From assembly GCA_905221605.1 (NCBI GenBank), contig CAJNDS010000184.1:133501-197500 (forward strand): 64,000 nucleotides of DNA. Direction: 5' to 3'. Position 1 is the stretch's first letter, and each line of letters opens with the position of its first letter. This DNA comes from Symbiodinium natans (taxonomy: Eukaryota > Sar > Dinophyceae > Suessiales > Symbiodiniaceae). The notes below the pieces were generated by a model that saw only the letters and a program-made list of their open reading frames with translations, ran no database searches and was not told the DNA's origin. Below are positions 49,415 to 59,389 of this stretch, one piece after another. The translations under genes were made by a program, and so were the position numbers.

Positions 49415-50600
49415 GTTTTCAGTATGCAGGGTTGCATTCACTCCAAGCCATCCGCGCAGCAGCATCCGCTTTAATACCTGACCTGGCCAAGAGCAACACT
49501 TTTTCCAGACGAAAAGTGTGGAATCCAGTGTGGAATATGGAGCAAGCCAGAGAGGCTCTTGACAACGCAACACCTTCCGCTGTTGTAGTTGTAACGTAGG
49601 CTCTTGAACTCGAGCTGCAATAGATTCGGTCCATGTTGGTCCTAGATTTCTACTACTGTTTCTCGCTTTCCCTCTCGCCTGGCTGAATTGACGTCCACTA
49701 TTTGGTCCATGTGAGATTGCACTCCAGAAAGAGGCAAAGAGACGCAACCGGAACCCAACTAGAACCCACCTAAGCCTTCCGTTGTCAACCGAAGCGGCCA
49801 ATGGATCCGAAGGCGCTGCATGCGCTGCTAAGCTCCCGGCGGCAACCCTCCGCACCACCAGACGCCTTGGCAGCCTGCATGTGAAAATGTCTGAAAATGT
49901 CAGGAGACCAAGTATGGTACAAAACCAAGGCCACACACACAAGAGGGATCGTCCAAGGTTGCTGGGAAATCGACCTCGAGCGTGGAACGCACCTCTGCTT
50001 CTGGCCCTGCCAAAGGTGGGGCCAGCATTGCCTGGCACGCAGGAGCAGGACGAAAGGCAAAGGCCGAATAGGTGGCATTGGAGGCCGTCATAACAGCGAT
50101 AAGCAGATCACCAAGCGGGCAAAATGAGCATCACACCCCCGACAAACACTCGCTCCCCACCCCCCATCTTTTTCGATAAAGATTGGAGACGTACGTTGCG
50201 CGCGCCCACTTTTTCGATTAAAGTTGGAGATTGGCGTTAAGTGCGCCAACTATGAGAGCCGCCCTGTGTATCACCATCACCACTACAGGAGGGGCTCCCC
50301 CGGAGTTGCAGGTGGCCCATAACTTGGATTAAGCTGGAACAGCCTGAGTCGCGTAGCCATTCATATGACGCTCCAGCAGCATCTGGCCGGGCAAGCGTCT
50401 TCTCCATTCGCTGCATCACCTGTAGGCTTTGCACCTGCTCCATTCGGATGATAATCTGCATGCTGGAGTCTCTTGTACCTGCAGGAAGCGACGTGACGGT
50501 GCTTCGCGAGGTATCGGCTTCGTCGGGGTTCCAGGAGCGCTTTTGCTGATCCATGTCTTGTGTGCGCAGAAGCCGGCCGTCTGGCAAGGCATTTGCATAT
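49415..50600 (-). CDS. Upstream exons of the minus-strand gene next to the satellite belt
   Basis: Minus-strand segments: about 50570-50300 (DMDQQKRSWNPDEADTSRST, then SMQIIIRMEQVQSLQVMQRM and EKTLARPDAAGASYEWLRDS); about 50060-49930 (LAPPLAGPEAEVRSTLEVDF); about 49876-49790, after a CATTTTCACATGCAG acceptor (KASGGAEGCRRELSSACSAF); and about 49510-49420 (LEKVLLLARSGIKADAAARM). They are probably exons of one gene that continues into the HPD-containing exons. It is the last minus-strand gene before the arrays at 51 kb. Function unknown apart from the possible J-domain link. Confidence 0.4.
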
Positions 50601-51127
50601 CGCTGCGTGGAGAAGGCTCTCCGTCATCGCCTTTCTGGGTCTCATCCCCCCATCGGGTTTTCCAGCACCGTCACTGCTGGCATGGCAGACCTACCATTGT
50701 GCATCATCATGCATCATGCTTCTGGCCACCAGAGGGCGAGGCTTTCATCTTTCCCATCAGGTTAAAAAACAGGTTAGAATGCAAAGTGAATGTGTCACCT
50801 TGCCCGAATGGTCAGCAACCTGCATGCACAAAGTTGGTCATGCAGGGTAAATGCGAAGGCCTTCGCCGCTTGAGAACATCCCTGACCACCAAAGCGAAAG
50901 CCTGGGAAGCGGCCGAAACTGTGAAATGCAGCGCCGTAGCACCTCACATTTGGCCACTCGCACTTCTCGCCGGCCTGCGGCGTGGGCCCGATTCGGGCCA
51001 CTGGAGGCGCCTGGCTGGGCATTTCATACTTGCATGCATACACGTCATGCGTGTATATATATATATGAGAGAAAAACCTTTCGGGTCTATTTTGCTTCTA
51101 TGCTTGCTTGTGTATGTGAAAGTGAAA

Positions 51128-53250
51128 GTAAATAATTTAAATTATTTAAATAATTTAAATAATTTAAATCGAGCCTTTGTAAGGACTTCACCAAGAAATC
51201 TAAATATTTAAATTAATTTAAATAATTTAAATAATTTAAATAATTCAAATTATTTAAATACGGCCCTTTAATTTCTTTAAATTATATAAATTGTCAAAAG
51301 GGTTTTCGGGGATTTAAATAATTTAAATAATTTAAATCGAGCCTTTGTAAGGACTTCACCAAGAAATCCAAATATTTAAATTAATTTAAATAATTTAAAT
51401 AATTTAAATAATTTAAATAATGTAAATAGGGCCATTTAATTTATTTAAATTATTTAAATTGTCAAAAGGGTTTTCGGGGATTTAAATAATTTAAAAAAAT
51501 TAAATGGCCCTATTTAAATTATTTAAATTATTTAAATTATTTAAATTATTTAAATTATTTAAATTAATTTAAAAAAGGGGTTTCCTGGGGAAGCTCTCCA
51601 GAGGATTTAAATTATTTAAATTATTTAAATTGTCAAAAGGGTTTTCGGGGATTTAAATAATTTAAATAATTTAAATAATTTAAATCGAGCCTTTGTAAGG
51701 ACTTCACCAGGAAATCCAAATATTTAAATTAATTTAAATAATTTAAATAATTTAAATAATTTAAATAATTTAAATAGGGCCATTTAATTTATTTAAATTA
51801 TTTAAATGTCAAAAGGGTTTTCGGGGATTTAAATAATTTAAATAAATTAAATGGCCCTATTTAAATTATTTAAATTATTTAAATTATTATTAAATATTTA
51901 AATTATTTAAATTATTTTCAAATTTAAATATTTGGATTTCCTGGTGAAGTCCTTACAAAGGCTCGATTTAAATTATTTAAATTATTTAAATTATTTAAAT
52001 TATTTAAATCCCCGAAAACCCTTTTGACAATTTAAATAATTTAAATAATTTAAATCCTCTGGAGAGCTTCCCCAGGAAACCCTTTTTTTAAATTAATTTA
52101 TTTCACCAGGAAATCCAAATATTTAAATTAATTTAAATAATTTAAATAATTTAAATAATTTAAATAGGGCCATTTAATTTATTTAAATTATTTAAATTGT
52201 CAAAGGGTTTTCGGGGATTTAAATAATTTAAATAAATTAAATGGCCCTATTTAAATTATTTAAATTATTTAAATTATTTAAATTTAAATTAATTTAAATA
52301 TTGGGGTTTCCTGGGGAAGCTCTCCAGAGGATTTAAATTATTTAAATTATTTAAATTGTCAAAAGGGTTTTCGGGGATTTAAATAATTTAAATAATTTAA
52401 ATAATTTAAATCGAGCCTTTGTAAGGACTTCACCAGGAAATCCAAATATTTAAATTAATTTAAATAATTTAAATAATTTAAATAATTTAAATAATTTAAA
52501 TAGGGCCATTTAATTTATTTAAATTATTTAAACTGTCAAAAGGGTTTTCGGGGATTTAAATAATTTAAATAAATTAAATGGCCCTATTTAAATTATTTAA
52601 ATTATTTAAATTATTTAAATTATTTAAATTATTTAAATAATTGGGGTTTCCTGGGGAAGCTCTCCAGAGGATTAAATTATTTAAATTATTTAAATTGTCA
52701 AAAGGGTTTTCGGGGATTTAAATAATTTAAATAATTTAAATAATTTAAATCGAGCCTTTGTAAGGACTTCACCAGGAAATCCAAATATTTAAATTAATTT
52801 AAATAATTTAAATAATTTAAATAATTTAAATAATTTAAATAGGGCCATTTAATTTATTTAAATTATTTACACTGTCAAAAGGGTTTTCGGGGATTTAAAT
52901 AATTTAAATAAATTAAATGGCCCTATTTAAATTATTTAAATTATTTAAATTAGTTAAATTATTTAAATTAATTTAAATATTGGGGTTTCCTGGAGAAGCT
53001 CTCCAGAGGATTTAAATTATTTGAATTATTTAAATTGTCAAAAGGGTTTTCGGGGATTTAAATAATTTAAATAAATTAAATGGCCTTATTTAAATTATTT
53101 AAATTAATTTAAATATTAAGGTTTCCTGTGGAAGCTCTCCAAAGGGTTTTAAATTACTTAAAATTCTTTGAATTGTGAAAAGCGTTTTCGAGCATTTAAA
53201 TGATTTAAATAATTTAAATCAAGCCTTTAGAAGAATTTCGCCAGGATATT
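51128..53250. repeat. AT-rich satellite of TTTAAATAA units with interspersed modules
   Basis: The array is dominated by a 9-bp unit TTTAAATAA (core TTTAAA is a palindrome). Between these runs four short modules recur: CGAGCCTTTGTAAGGACTTC, GTCAAAAGGGTTTTCGGGGA, AGGGCCATTTAATTTATT and GGGGAAGCTCTCCAGAGGA. They occur in both orientations. A segment at about 51900-52110 carries all of them reversed. First-module starts near 51169, 51339, 51685, 52411 and 52749 show a higher-order spacing of about 340 bp on the right side. The right edge (53100-53250) decays. No coding frame. Confidence 0.95.
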
Positions 53251-53291
53251 TTTAATTAATATAATTGTGATAACATTGCATTCCTTAGCCT

Positions 53292-53625
53292 GAGTTATCA
53301 TAGTTATGATAACTTTAGGCACCAAGCCGAGTTATCATAATTATGATAACTTCAGGCTCCCCAAGCTGAATTATCATAATTATGATAACTTTAGGCTCCC
53401 CAAGCTGAGTTATCATAATTATGATAACTTCAGGCTCCCCAAGCTGAGTTATCATAATTATGATAACTTTAGGCTCCCCAAGCTGAGTTATCATAATTAT
53501 GATAACTACAGGCTCCCCAAGATGAGTTATCATAATTATGATAACTCTAAGCTCCCCAAGCAGAGTTATCATAATTATGATAACTTTAAGCTCCCAAGTA
53601 CAATTATCATAATTGTGATAATAAC
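53292..53625. repeat. 39-bp array with an 18-bp perfect palindrome
   Basis: The perfect dyad TTATCATAATTATGATAA starts at 53332, 53371, 53410, 53449, 53488, 53527 and 53566, exactly 39 bp apart. Decayed copies lie at each end (53295, 53604). The spacer is about 21 bp (CTTTAGGCTCCCCAAGCTGAG type). Because 39 is a multiple of three, both strands stay open (13-residue repeat such as SYHNYDNFRLPKL on plus). I regard these frames as a by-product of the repeat. Confidence 0.97.
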
Positions 53626-53712
53626 ATTTTGAGTTGAAGTTTTCACCGCAAGCGCTAAATCGCAAGCCCTGATGCCTAAGATTTTCGGTTCAAGTTTGCA
53701 TAAGCATGACTC

Positions 53713-54680
53713 TGGCAAAATTTGGCCAAATCGAGCTACGCATTTCTCATCGCGTACGACGAGCAGCCCGATTTGGCCAAATTTTGCCGGGCAGCCTTCG
53801 GGCAAAATTTGGCCAAATCGAGCTGCTCCTCGTACGCGAGGAGAAATGCGCAGCTCGATTTGGCCAAATTTTGCTTGAAGGCTGCCAGACAAAATTTGGC
53901 CAAATCGAGCTACGCATTTCTCATCGCGTACGACGAGCAGCCCGATTTGGCCAAATTTTGCCGGGCAGCCTTCGGGCAAAATTTGGCCAAATCGAGCTGC
54001 TCCTCGTACGCGAGGAGAAATGCGCAGCTCGATTTGGCCAAATTTTGCTTGAAGGCTGCCAGACAAAATTTGGCCAAATCGAGCTACGCATTTCTCATCG
54101 CGTACGACGAGCAGCCCGATTTGGCCAAATTTTGCCGGGCAGCCTTCGGGCAAAATTTGGCCAAATCGAGCTGCTCCTCGTACGCGAGGAGAAATGCGCA
54201 GCTCGATTTGGCCAAATTTTGCTTGAAGGCTGCCAGGCAAAATTTGGCCAAATCGAGCTACGCATTTCTCATCGCGTACGACGAGCAGCCCGATTTAGCC
54301 AAATGTTGCCGGGCAGCCTTCGGGAAAAATTTAGCCAAATCGGGCTGCTCGTCGTACGCGAGGAAAAATGCGCAGCTCGATTTGACCAAATTTTGCTTGA
54401 AGGCTGCCAGGCAAAATTTGGCCAAGTCGAGCTGCGCATTTCTCATCGCGTACGACGAGCAGCCCGATTTAGCCAAATTTTGCCGGGCAGCCTTTGGGCA
54501 AAATTTGGCCAAATCGGACTGCTCGTCGTATCCGATGAGAAATGCGCGGCCTGATTTGGTCAAATCTTGCCCGAAGGCTGCTCTGCGAAATTTAGCCGCG
54601 CATTTCTCATCGCGTACGATTTGGCCAAATTTTGCCGGGCAGCCTTCGGGCAAGATTTAGCCAAATCAAGCTGCTCTTCG
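53713..54680. repeat. 174-bp satellite built on TTTGGCCAAA palindromes
   Basis: Anchors at 53731, 53905, 54079, 54253 and 54427 are exactly 174 bp apart; the last part decays to about 54680. Each unit holds four TTTGGCCAAA dyads embedded in inverted copies of a longer motif (AAAATTTGGCCAAATCGAGC and its reverse). Copies 1-3 are almost identical. A 58-codon period keeps three frames open, up to about 300 codons, with repeats such as ARFGQILPGSLRAKFGQIEL. There is no start context or flanking exon. Confidence 0.97.
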
Positions 54681-54734
54681 TATGTGATTGGATTTTTGAG
54701 TTCCATGTGTTTGTTGGCAGGCTTATTCTCTTAC

Positions 54735-54950
54735 GCAAATACCACACAAAACTGCAGAGGTTAAGAACAACATTTGTGGGTCAAAATTTGTCGAGATCCT
54801 TTTGGCGCCCTGCAACAGTCCTGCAAACACCACACAAAACGGCAGAGGGTAGGAACAACATTTGCATTTGTGGGTTAAAATTTTGAGATCTTCTTGGCGC
54901 GCTGCAAAAGTCATGCAAATACCACACAAAATGGAAAAGGGTAGTCACCA
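54735..54950. repeat. 88-92-bp direct repeat, about 2.5 copies
   Basis: ACCACACAAA anchors lie at 54741, 54829 and 54921. Each is followed by a diverged copy of AGAACAACATTTGTGGGT and a TTTTGGCGC element. It is the fourth, non-palindromic array of the belt and adjoins the 174-bp satellite after a 55-bp gap. Confidence 0.85.
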
Positions 54951-55248
54951 AGGAGTTCTGAAGTTTACTTGTAGAGAAATTTCTTGAAAACTAAATGTCG
55001 GAAACACTCAGTCCACCCGGTATACGAAATCATTCCGCTTTCAGAGCAAGAAGGTCCACGCTATACTATGCGAACAACATGCGCTTCGACTTGGCGGAGG
55101 CAGATGCTTTCAAATACACCTGCACTTGAGTATAAACTTGCAGTATCGCATCGACAGCTGGTGAATGTGACTTCTGCGTGAACCACGACACAACTACACT
55201 CAAGCTGTTTAGCAGTAGGGAAGCTTTGAACCTTTGACCGCGCCCAGA

Positions 55249-55881
55249 ATGGCCAAGCCATGCCGCGAGGTTCTCGTCCAACGACACAAGAAAGCTAAGG
55301 CAAATGCCAGGGCAATCAAAGCGGAGATGCGGACGGTATGGCAGCGCTGGCTTAGGCGATTCAACAAGGCGAAGCGGAAGACTGCTGCAGCAAGGGCTAA
55401 GGTAACTGATGCCGGTTTCCAGGCCCCCAGCGAGTCCGAGCTGTCTTCGCTGAGCGACTTTGGAGCCTCGTCATCGGATGAGTCTAGCAGTAGTTGTTCA
55501 GCGGACGAAGCAGCCATTGACGCTGCAGTTCCTGCGCCTGAAGCAAAGGCCACGACCTCGCCCGCGCCCCGCGAGCCCTTAGCGCCACCTGCGAAGGCAA
55601 AGGCTAAGAGCTCCCCCGCACATCCGCCGAAGGCGATTGTGCCTAAACCACCACCCCTAAGAAAGCCCCGTGCTGCACCTGTGCCTAAGGCACCTAACAG
55701 CAAACGCGTTCAAAATGCAGAGGGCATTTTTTACCCAGGATTTAGTGACAGAAATCATCCCAAGTATTGCGCCGCGTGTGACCAGCTGCTTCGTGGATTT
55801 GAAAGGGCAACGGCTACCCACAAGCCTACCTGCGAGTGGCGGCAGCGCAAAGTGCCAGCCAAAGGACAGTCGGCTGCTTGA
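55249..55881 (+). CDS. Small basic protein with a C2HC zinc finger
   Basis: ATG at 55249 (first ATG in the frame) to TGA at 55879-55881, 210 codons. The N-terminus is Lys/Arg-rich (KKAKANARAIKAEMRTVWQR), then a Ser/Glu-rich acidic segment at about residues 80-110, then a Pro/Ala/Lys-rich linker (PKPPPLRKPRAAPVPKAP). The C-terminus carries C-x2-C-x13-H-x3-C (CAACDQLLRGFERATATHKP then TC), close to the zf-C2HC_2 pattern. Charge and finger suggest a nuclear nucleic-acid- or chromatin-binding protein; this is inference. Its last codons (GQSAA) and stop form the start of the 227-bp tandem array. First gene right of the palindrome belt, pointing away from it. Confidence 0.7.
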   Translation: MAKPCREVLVQRHKKAKANARAIKAEMRTVWQRWLRRFNKAKRKTAAARAKVTDAGFQAPSESELSSLSDFGASSSDESSSSCSADEAAIDAAVPAPEAKATTSPAPREPLAPPAKAKAKSSPAHPPKAIVPKPPPLRKPRAAPVPKAPNSKRVQNAEGIFYPGFSDRNHPKYCAACDQLLRGFERATATHKPTCEWRQRKVPAKGQSAA

Positions 55882-56535
55882 CTCGAGTCGCAGAAGCTTG
55901 TCCATGAGCTAAAAGCGAGTCTGCACTCTTCCTGCCGCTCGCAAGCTGAAGATTAAAGCACGCAGTGAACTACAGCTCACGTCGCCTACTGTGTGATTTA
56001 ACAGGCAAGAACTGCTACGTGTTCGAGAAGGAGAGGTGAGCGTGACTCAGACTGCAGCTACGAGCAACCCCAATTGCAGAATGTGATTCAGGACAGTCGG
56101 CTGCCTGACTCGAGTCCTAGAAGCTTGTTCATGAGCTAAAAGCGAGTCTGCACTCTTCCTGCCGCTCGCAAGCTGAAGATTAAAGCACGCAGTGAACTAC
56201 AGCTCACGTCGCCTACTGTGTGATTGAACAGGCAAGAACTGCTACGTGTTCGAGAAGGAGAGGTGAGCGTGACTCAGACTGCAGCTATGAGCAACCCCAA
56301 TTGCAGGATGTGATTCAGGACAGTCGGCTGCCTGACTCGAGTCCTAGAAGCTTGTCCATGAGCTAAAAGCGAGTCTGCACTCTTCCTGCCGCTCGCAAGC
56401 TGAAGATTAAAGCACGCAATGAACTACAGCTCACGTCGCCTACTGTGTGATTCAGCAGGCAAGAACTGCTACGTGTTCGAGAAGGAGAGGTGAGCGTGAC
56501 TCAGACTGCAGCTATGAGCAACCCCAATTGCAACA
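55864..56535 (+). repeat. 227-bp tandem array, about three copies, each with a microexon-like unit
   Basis: Copies start at 55864, 56091 and 56318, exactly 227 bp apart and nearly identical. Each begins with GGACAGTCGGCTGCnTGACT, the last codons and stop of the zinc-finger gene. Each also holds an ideal exon: an AG acceptor (TGTGTGATTTAACAG or variant), 31 nt encoding KNCYVFEKE, then the donor GAGAG/GTGAGC. The exon copies are 56005-56035, 56232-56262 and 56459-56489. So the 3' end of one gene and possible exons of the next have been amplified together. Confidence 0.85.
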
Positions 56536-56605
56536 TGTGATTCACGCAAAAAAAAACATGAAAGTAGTTGTACACAACTCGCGTAAGAATTAGAAGCACA
56601 TTGAG

Positions 56606-58299
56606 GTTTTTGGCGGATTTGCTGAAGCCACGCTTGTGAGTGAATCGGCAACTGCATTGCGTGATGTGCGAGGACAACGAACGAAGTGCTTCATCTTCAT
56701 TGTGGCTCTGGTGAGATAAATTTAACAGTTTATGTTTAGGAAGCACCACGAATGCAAAGTTAACAACAAGCACAAAACACACTCAGTATGCAACAGATTT
56801 AAACGCAGTAACAATTATTCTTGCGAAAACAACACATGTACTTGCTTAGACGAAGCCTTGCATGAAAATACAGCATTGCAATAAAAGCACAACCTTTGTT
56901 AAAGCTATTGTACCTGCGTCGCAGAACCGTATATTCATTCGAAAGCAATATGATCATTTGCCTCTATCTGGAGAGATATTCAATACATGTGTACTTTTAA
57001 TGTGTATTTTTAAGCACATGTTTTATTCAATATTCACTTTAATGTTTCAAATTCATATGTAAGTGTTATAGTCTAATAGGTCCTCTGACGCTTTTCAGAA
57101 AGCCTCCAGAAAATTCAAAGAGCCCACGTCGTTCGATTTATTTGAAGACATACGTAAAATTCATGCTATTTTGTCCGCTGCGTCTTGTTTTCTTATGTAT
57201 CTGCCACTTGCATAGCCTTCATGTGGCATGCTCACATATATGATATAACATTTACCGAGTCAGATGTCTTCCTGAAAAGCTATATCAGAGCATGACTTGA
57301 ATCGCTGCGTGACCGCAACATTAAAAGCTCGAGCAGCTTGTGCCAAAGAACAACCTTCCATTCAGCTACTTGTTCGCATTTTCGGCACGCACACGCACGC
57401 GCTATGTTGTGCATATTGTTAACACGAGGCGGCGGCCATCGCGCGAGGATCTGTTCCCTGCATGCATACGATGCTTATTGAATGCGTGACGTTGTCACCT
57501 CAAGCCGAAATAAAAAAGCTGAGGCGGCACTTTCCGTACAACACCTGCCTCGCGGACGCATTGCAAACATAGTCAGTATTGAGTAAACACTTTTCGTAGT
57601 ACACAATTAGCTTGAGACCAAGGTCGGCAAGCATGCGCTGGTCTTCTATGCCATGGCTTTGTGAGGATGACGGTGACGAAGGGTTACGACGACTATTAAT
57701 TGTGTACTCTATTCAATCAATATAAATCTTTTATGCATTGAGGTTGAAGACTGAGTCCTTGGGCCAGACTTCATCCCGCAACGGTTGCTTAGATTTTAAT
57801 GGCAATATACTTGCGTCTTCCACATATATATATATATGTTCAAGACATCAAGGATGCATGGTGCGTGTACCTCGCTGGCGAAGCGACGTGTTCAGTGCTC
57901 AGCTAGTCTGCGTGCTATAGGCCTTGCCACTTCGACGTTCTTAACGCTCGGGCATAGCACTTAGATATTGCGTTCAAAAAAAAAGCTATCGAGGAAGTCC
58001 GACGCCGTGATCACGCCCAAGCAGTTTTTAAAGGAGTGCAGCCCTTACATACGTGCACTTAGAGTCGCAGAGTCGTATGATCACTCTGATAATTTGCGCA
58101 TTATGCCAGACATTTTTGACTTCAAACCGCTGTCTCAGGTTCGTGCTTACGAAAGTCGTTGACGACCAGCCACTCATCGTGCCTGGTAATCAGAAGCTCC
58201 GCATGCTTATCACAAATCTTTAGAATTCCTAAGGTCGGAACAAAAAAAGCAGACGACGAAGAAGCAAAGCAAATGCTTCATGCTTACTGTGGAACTTGA
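56606..58299 (+). CDS. Multi-exon gene of unknown family
   Basis: Plus-strand exons: 56606-56710 (35 codons, VFGGFAEATLVSESATALRD, donor GTGAGA); about 56890-56990 (TTFVKAIVPASQNRIFIRKQ); about 57100-57152 after GCTTTTCAG (KASRKFKEPTSFDLFEDI); about 57290-57390 (EHDLNRCVTATLKARAACAK); about 57468-57570 (TMLIECVTLSPQAEIKKLRR); about 57630-57700 (MRWSSMPWLCEDDGDEGLRR); about 57855-57905 (DAWCVYLAGEATCSVLS); about 57965-58138 (SDAVITPKQFLKECSPYIRA, ending PLSQ/GTTCG); and 58234-58299 after CCTAAG (VGTKKADDEEAKQMLHAYCG, stop). The last junction is in phase. No domain was recognised. The exons are short and the introns about 80-200 bp. The 227-bp array lies just upstream and may supply earlier exons. 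Confidence 0.5.
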
Positions 58300-58393
58300 T
58301 TAGTTATTCGTTCCTGCTTTATTTGAGTTCTTGTGTCAGGGTACATCGATCCAGCAGGTCGCCTGAAGAGGAGCATTCGTACAAAAACACTGC

Positions 58394-58925
58394 GCTATAT
58401 AATAGTCTTTGGCGTCGTGCGAATTAGTACGTCGCAGGACTAAGCACAAGATTCCTCATCCTACGGCGAACTCGTCTGCCAAGTTGTGGACTCAGCATGC
58501 TCCTTATAGATTTGTTTGAGAGTACGTCTGCCGTACAAGTTACTACGCTATACAATAGTAGTTAATGTCGTGTGAGTTATTGCGTGCCAGGACCAATCAC
58601 GAGATTCTTGACTCTGCGGCCAGCTCGTTTAGCGAGTCGTTGACCCAGTACACTCGCTGTGCCTTTGCTTGTGACACGTGTTTACTTCTGCGCACTTACT
58701 ATTCCATGCAAGAGCAGTGTCTGTGACGACTGCCCGGCTATACAATAGTCGTTGATGTCGTGTGAGTTAGTGTGTGCCAGGACCAATCACGAGATTCTTG
58801 ACTCTGCGGCCAGCTCGTTTGACGAGTCGTTGACCTAGTATACTCGCCTGTGAGTACGTGTTTACTTCTGCGCACTTAGTATTCCATGCATGAGCAGGGC
58901 CTGTGACGACTGCCCGGTACAGACG
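58394..58925 (+). repeat. Triplicated exon-like unit (153 and 190 bp spacing)
   Basis: GCTATAnAATAGT anchors lie at 58394, 58547 and 58737. After a CCAG or GCAG acceptor each unit encodes related protein: TKHKIPHPTANSSAKLWTQH, TNHEILDSAASSFSESLTQY and TNHEILDSAASSFDESLT. The conserved reading frame across diverged copies suggests selection or recent origin as exons. A hairpin (CTCGTTTGACGAG type) lies in the third unit. Confidence 0.7.
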
Positions 58926-58928
58926 CAG

Positions 58929-59212
58929 CGGCTCATCAACGTCGAGTCATCCACTCGATTGCGAGATCGCGCGCTGTATCTACGTAACCTGTTGATAGTT
59001 TAAGCAACTGAGGATTGCGGCAATCTATCACTGGCACTTGTTCAGGTGACTTTGCTATAGTTATTTCATCGCGAACGTGTGACTTTAAGATATCATCTTT
59101 GTTAGTGTATCACTGCAGCTGCGTCAGGTCCGATCAGATCAGCAGCCCCGGCATCGAAAAGCTAATCCACATCGAGCGCGAACCTCGTTACGTCACGTGC
59201 TCCACATGTTAA
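58929..59212 (+). CDS. Short two-exon coding candidate
   Basis: Plus strand: about 58929-58980 after ACGCAG reads RLINVESSTRLRDRALYL, with a GTAACC donor. About 59119-59212 after CACTGCAG reads VRSDQISSPGIEKLIHIERE, then PRYVTCSTC and a stop. It probably continues from the triplicated exons just upstream. Function unknown. Confidence 0.4.
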
Positions 59213-59389
59213 AGCCTAGTGCAATGTCATTCGTCCAAGGCAGACAGTCAACAACACATCTACCTGGAAGTTATGGACGCCAGTCTGTTGAATACAGCTT
59301 ACTAGTTACATTTGTGATAATCGTTGCCTTGCCTCATTGTACTAGTTCTTGCCTGAAGGTCTGAGGCTGTGAAGAATTCCGATGTCGAC

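Noticed and set aside
50429-51211. 260-codon plus-strand open frame
   Set aside because: It runs into the TTTAAATAA satellite and lies opposite better minus-strand exons (QIIIRMEQVQSLQVMQRM); composition is not protein-like.
53306-54660. Open frames of 108 to 312 codons on both strands in the 39-bp and 174-bp arrays
   Set aside because: Repeat lengths are multiples of three, so frames stay open on both strands. No start context, flanking exon or single preferred frame.
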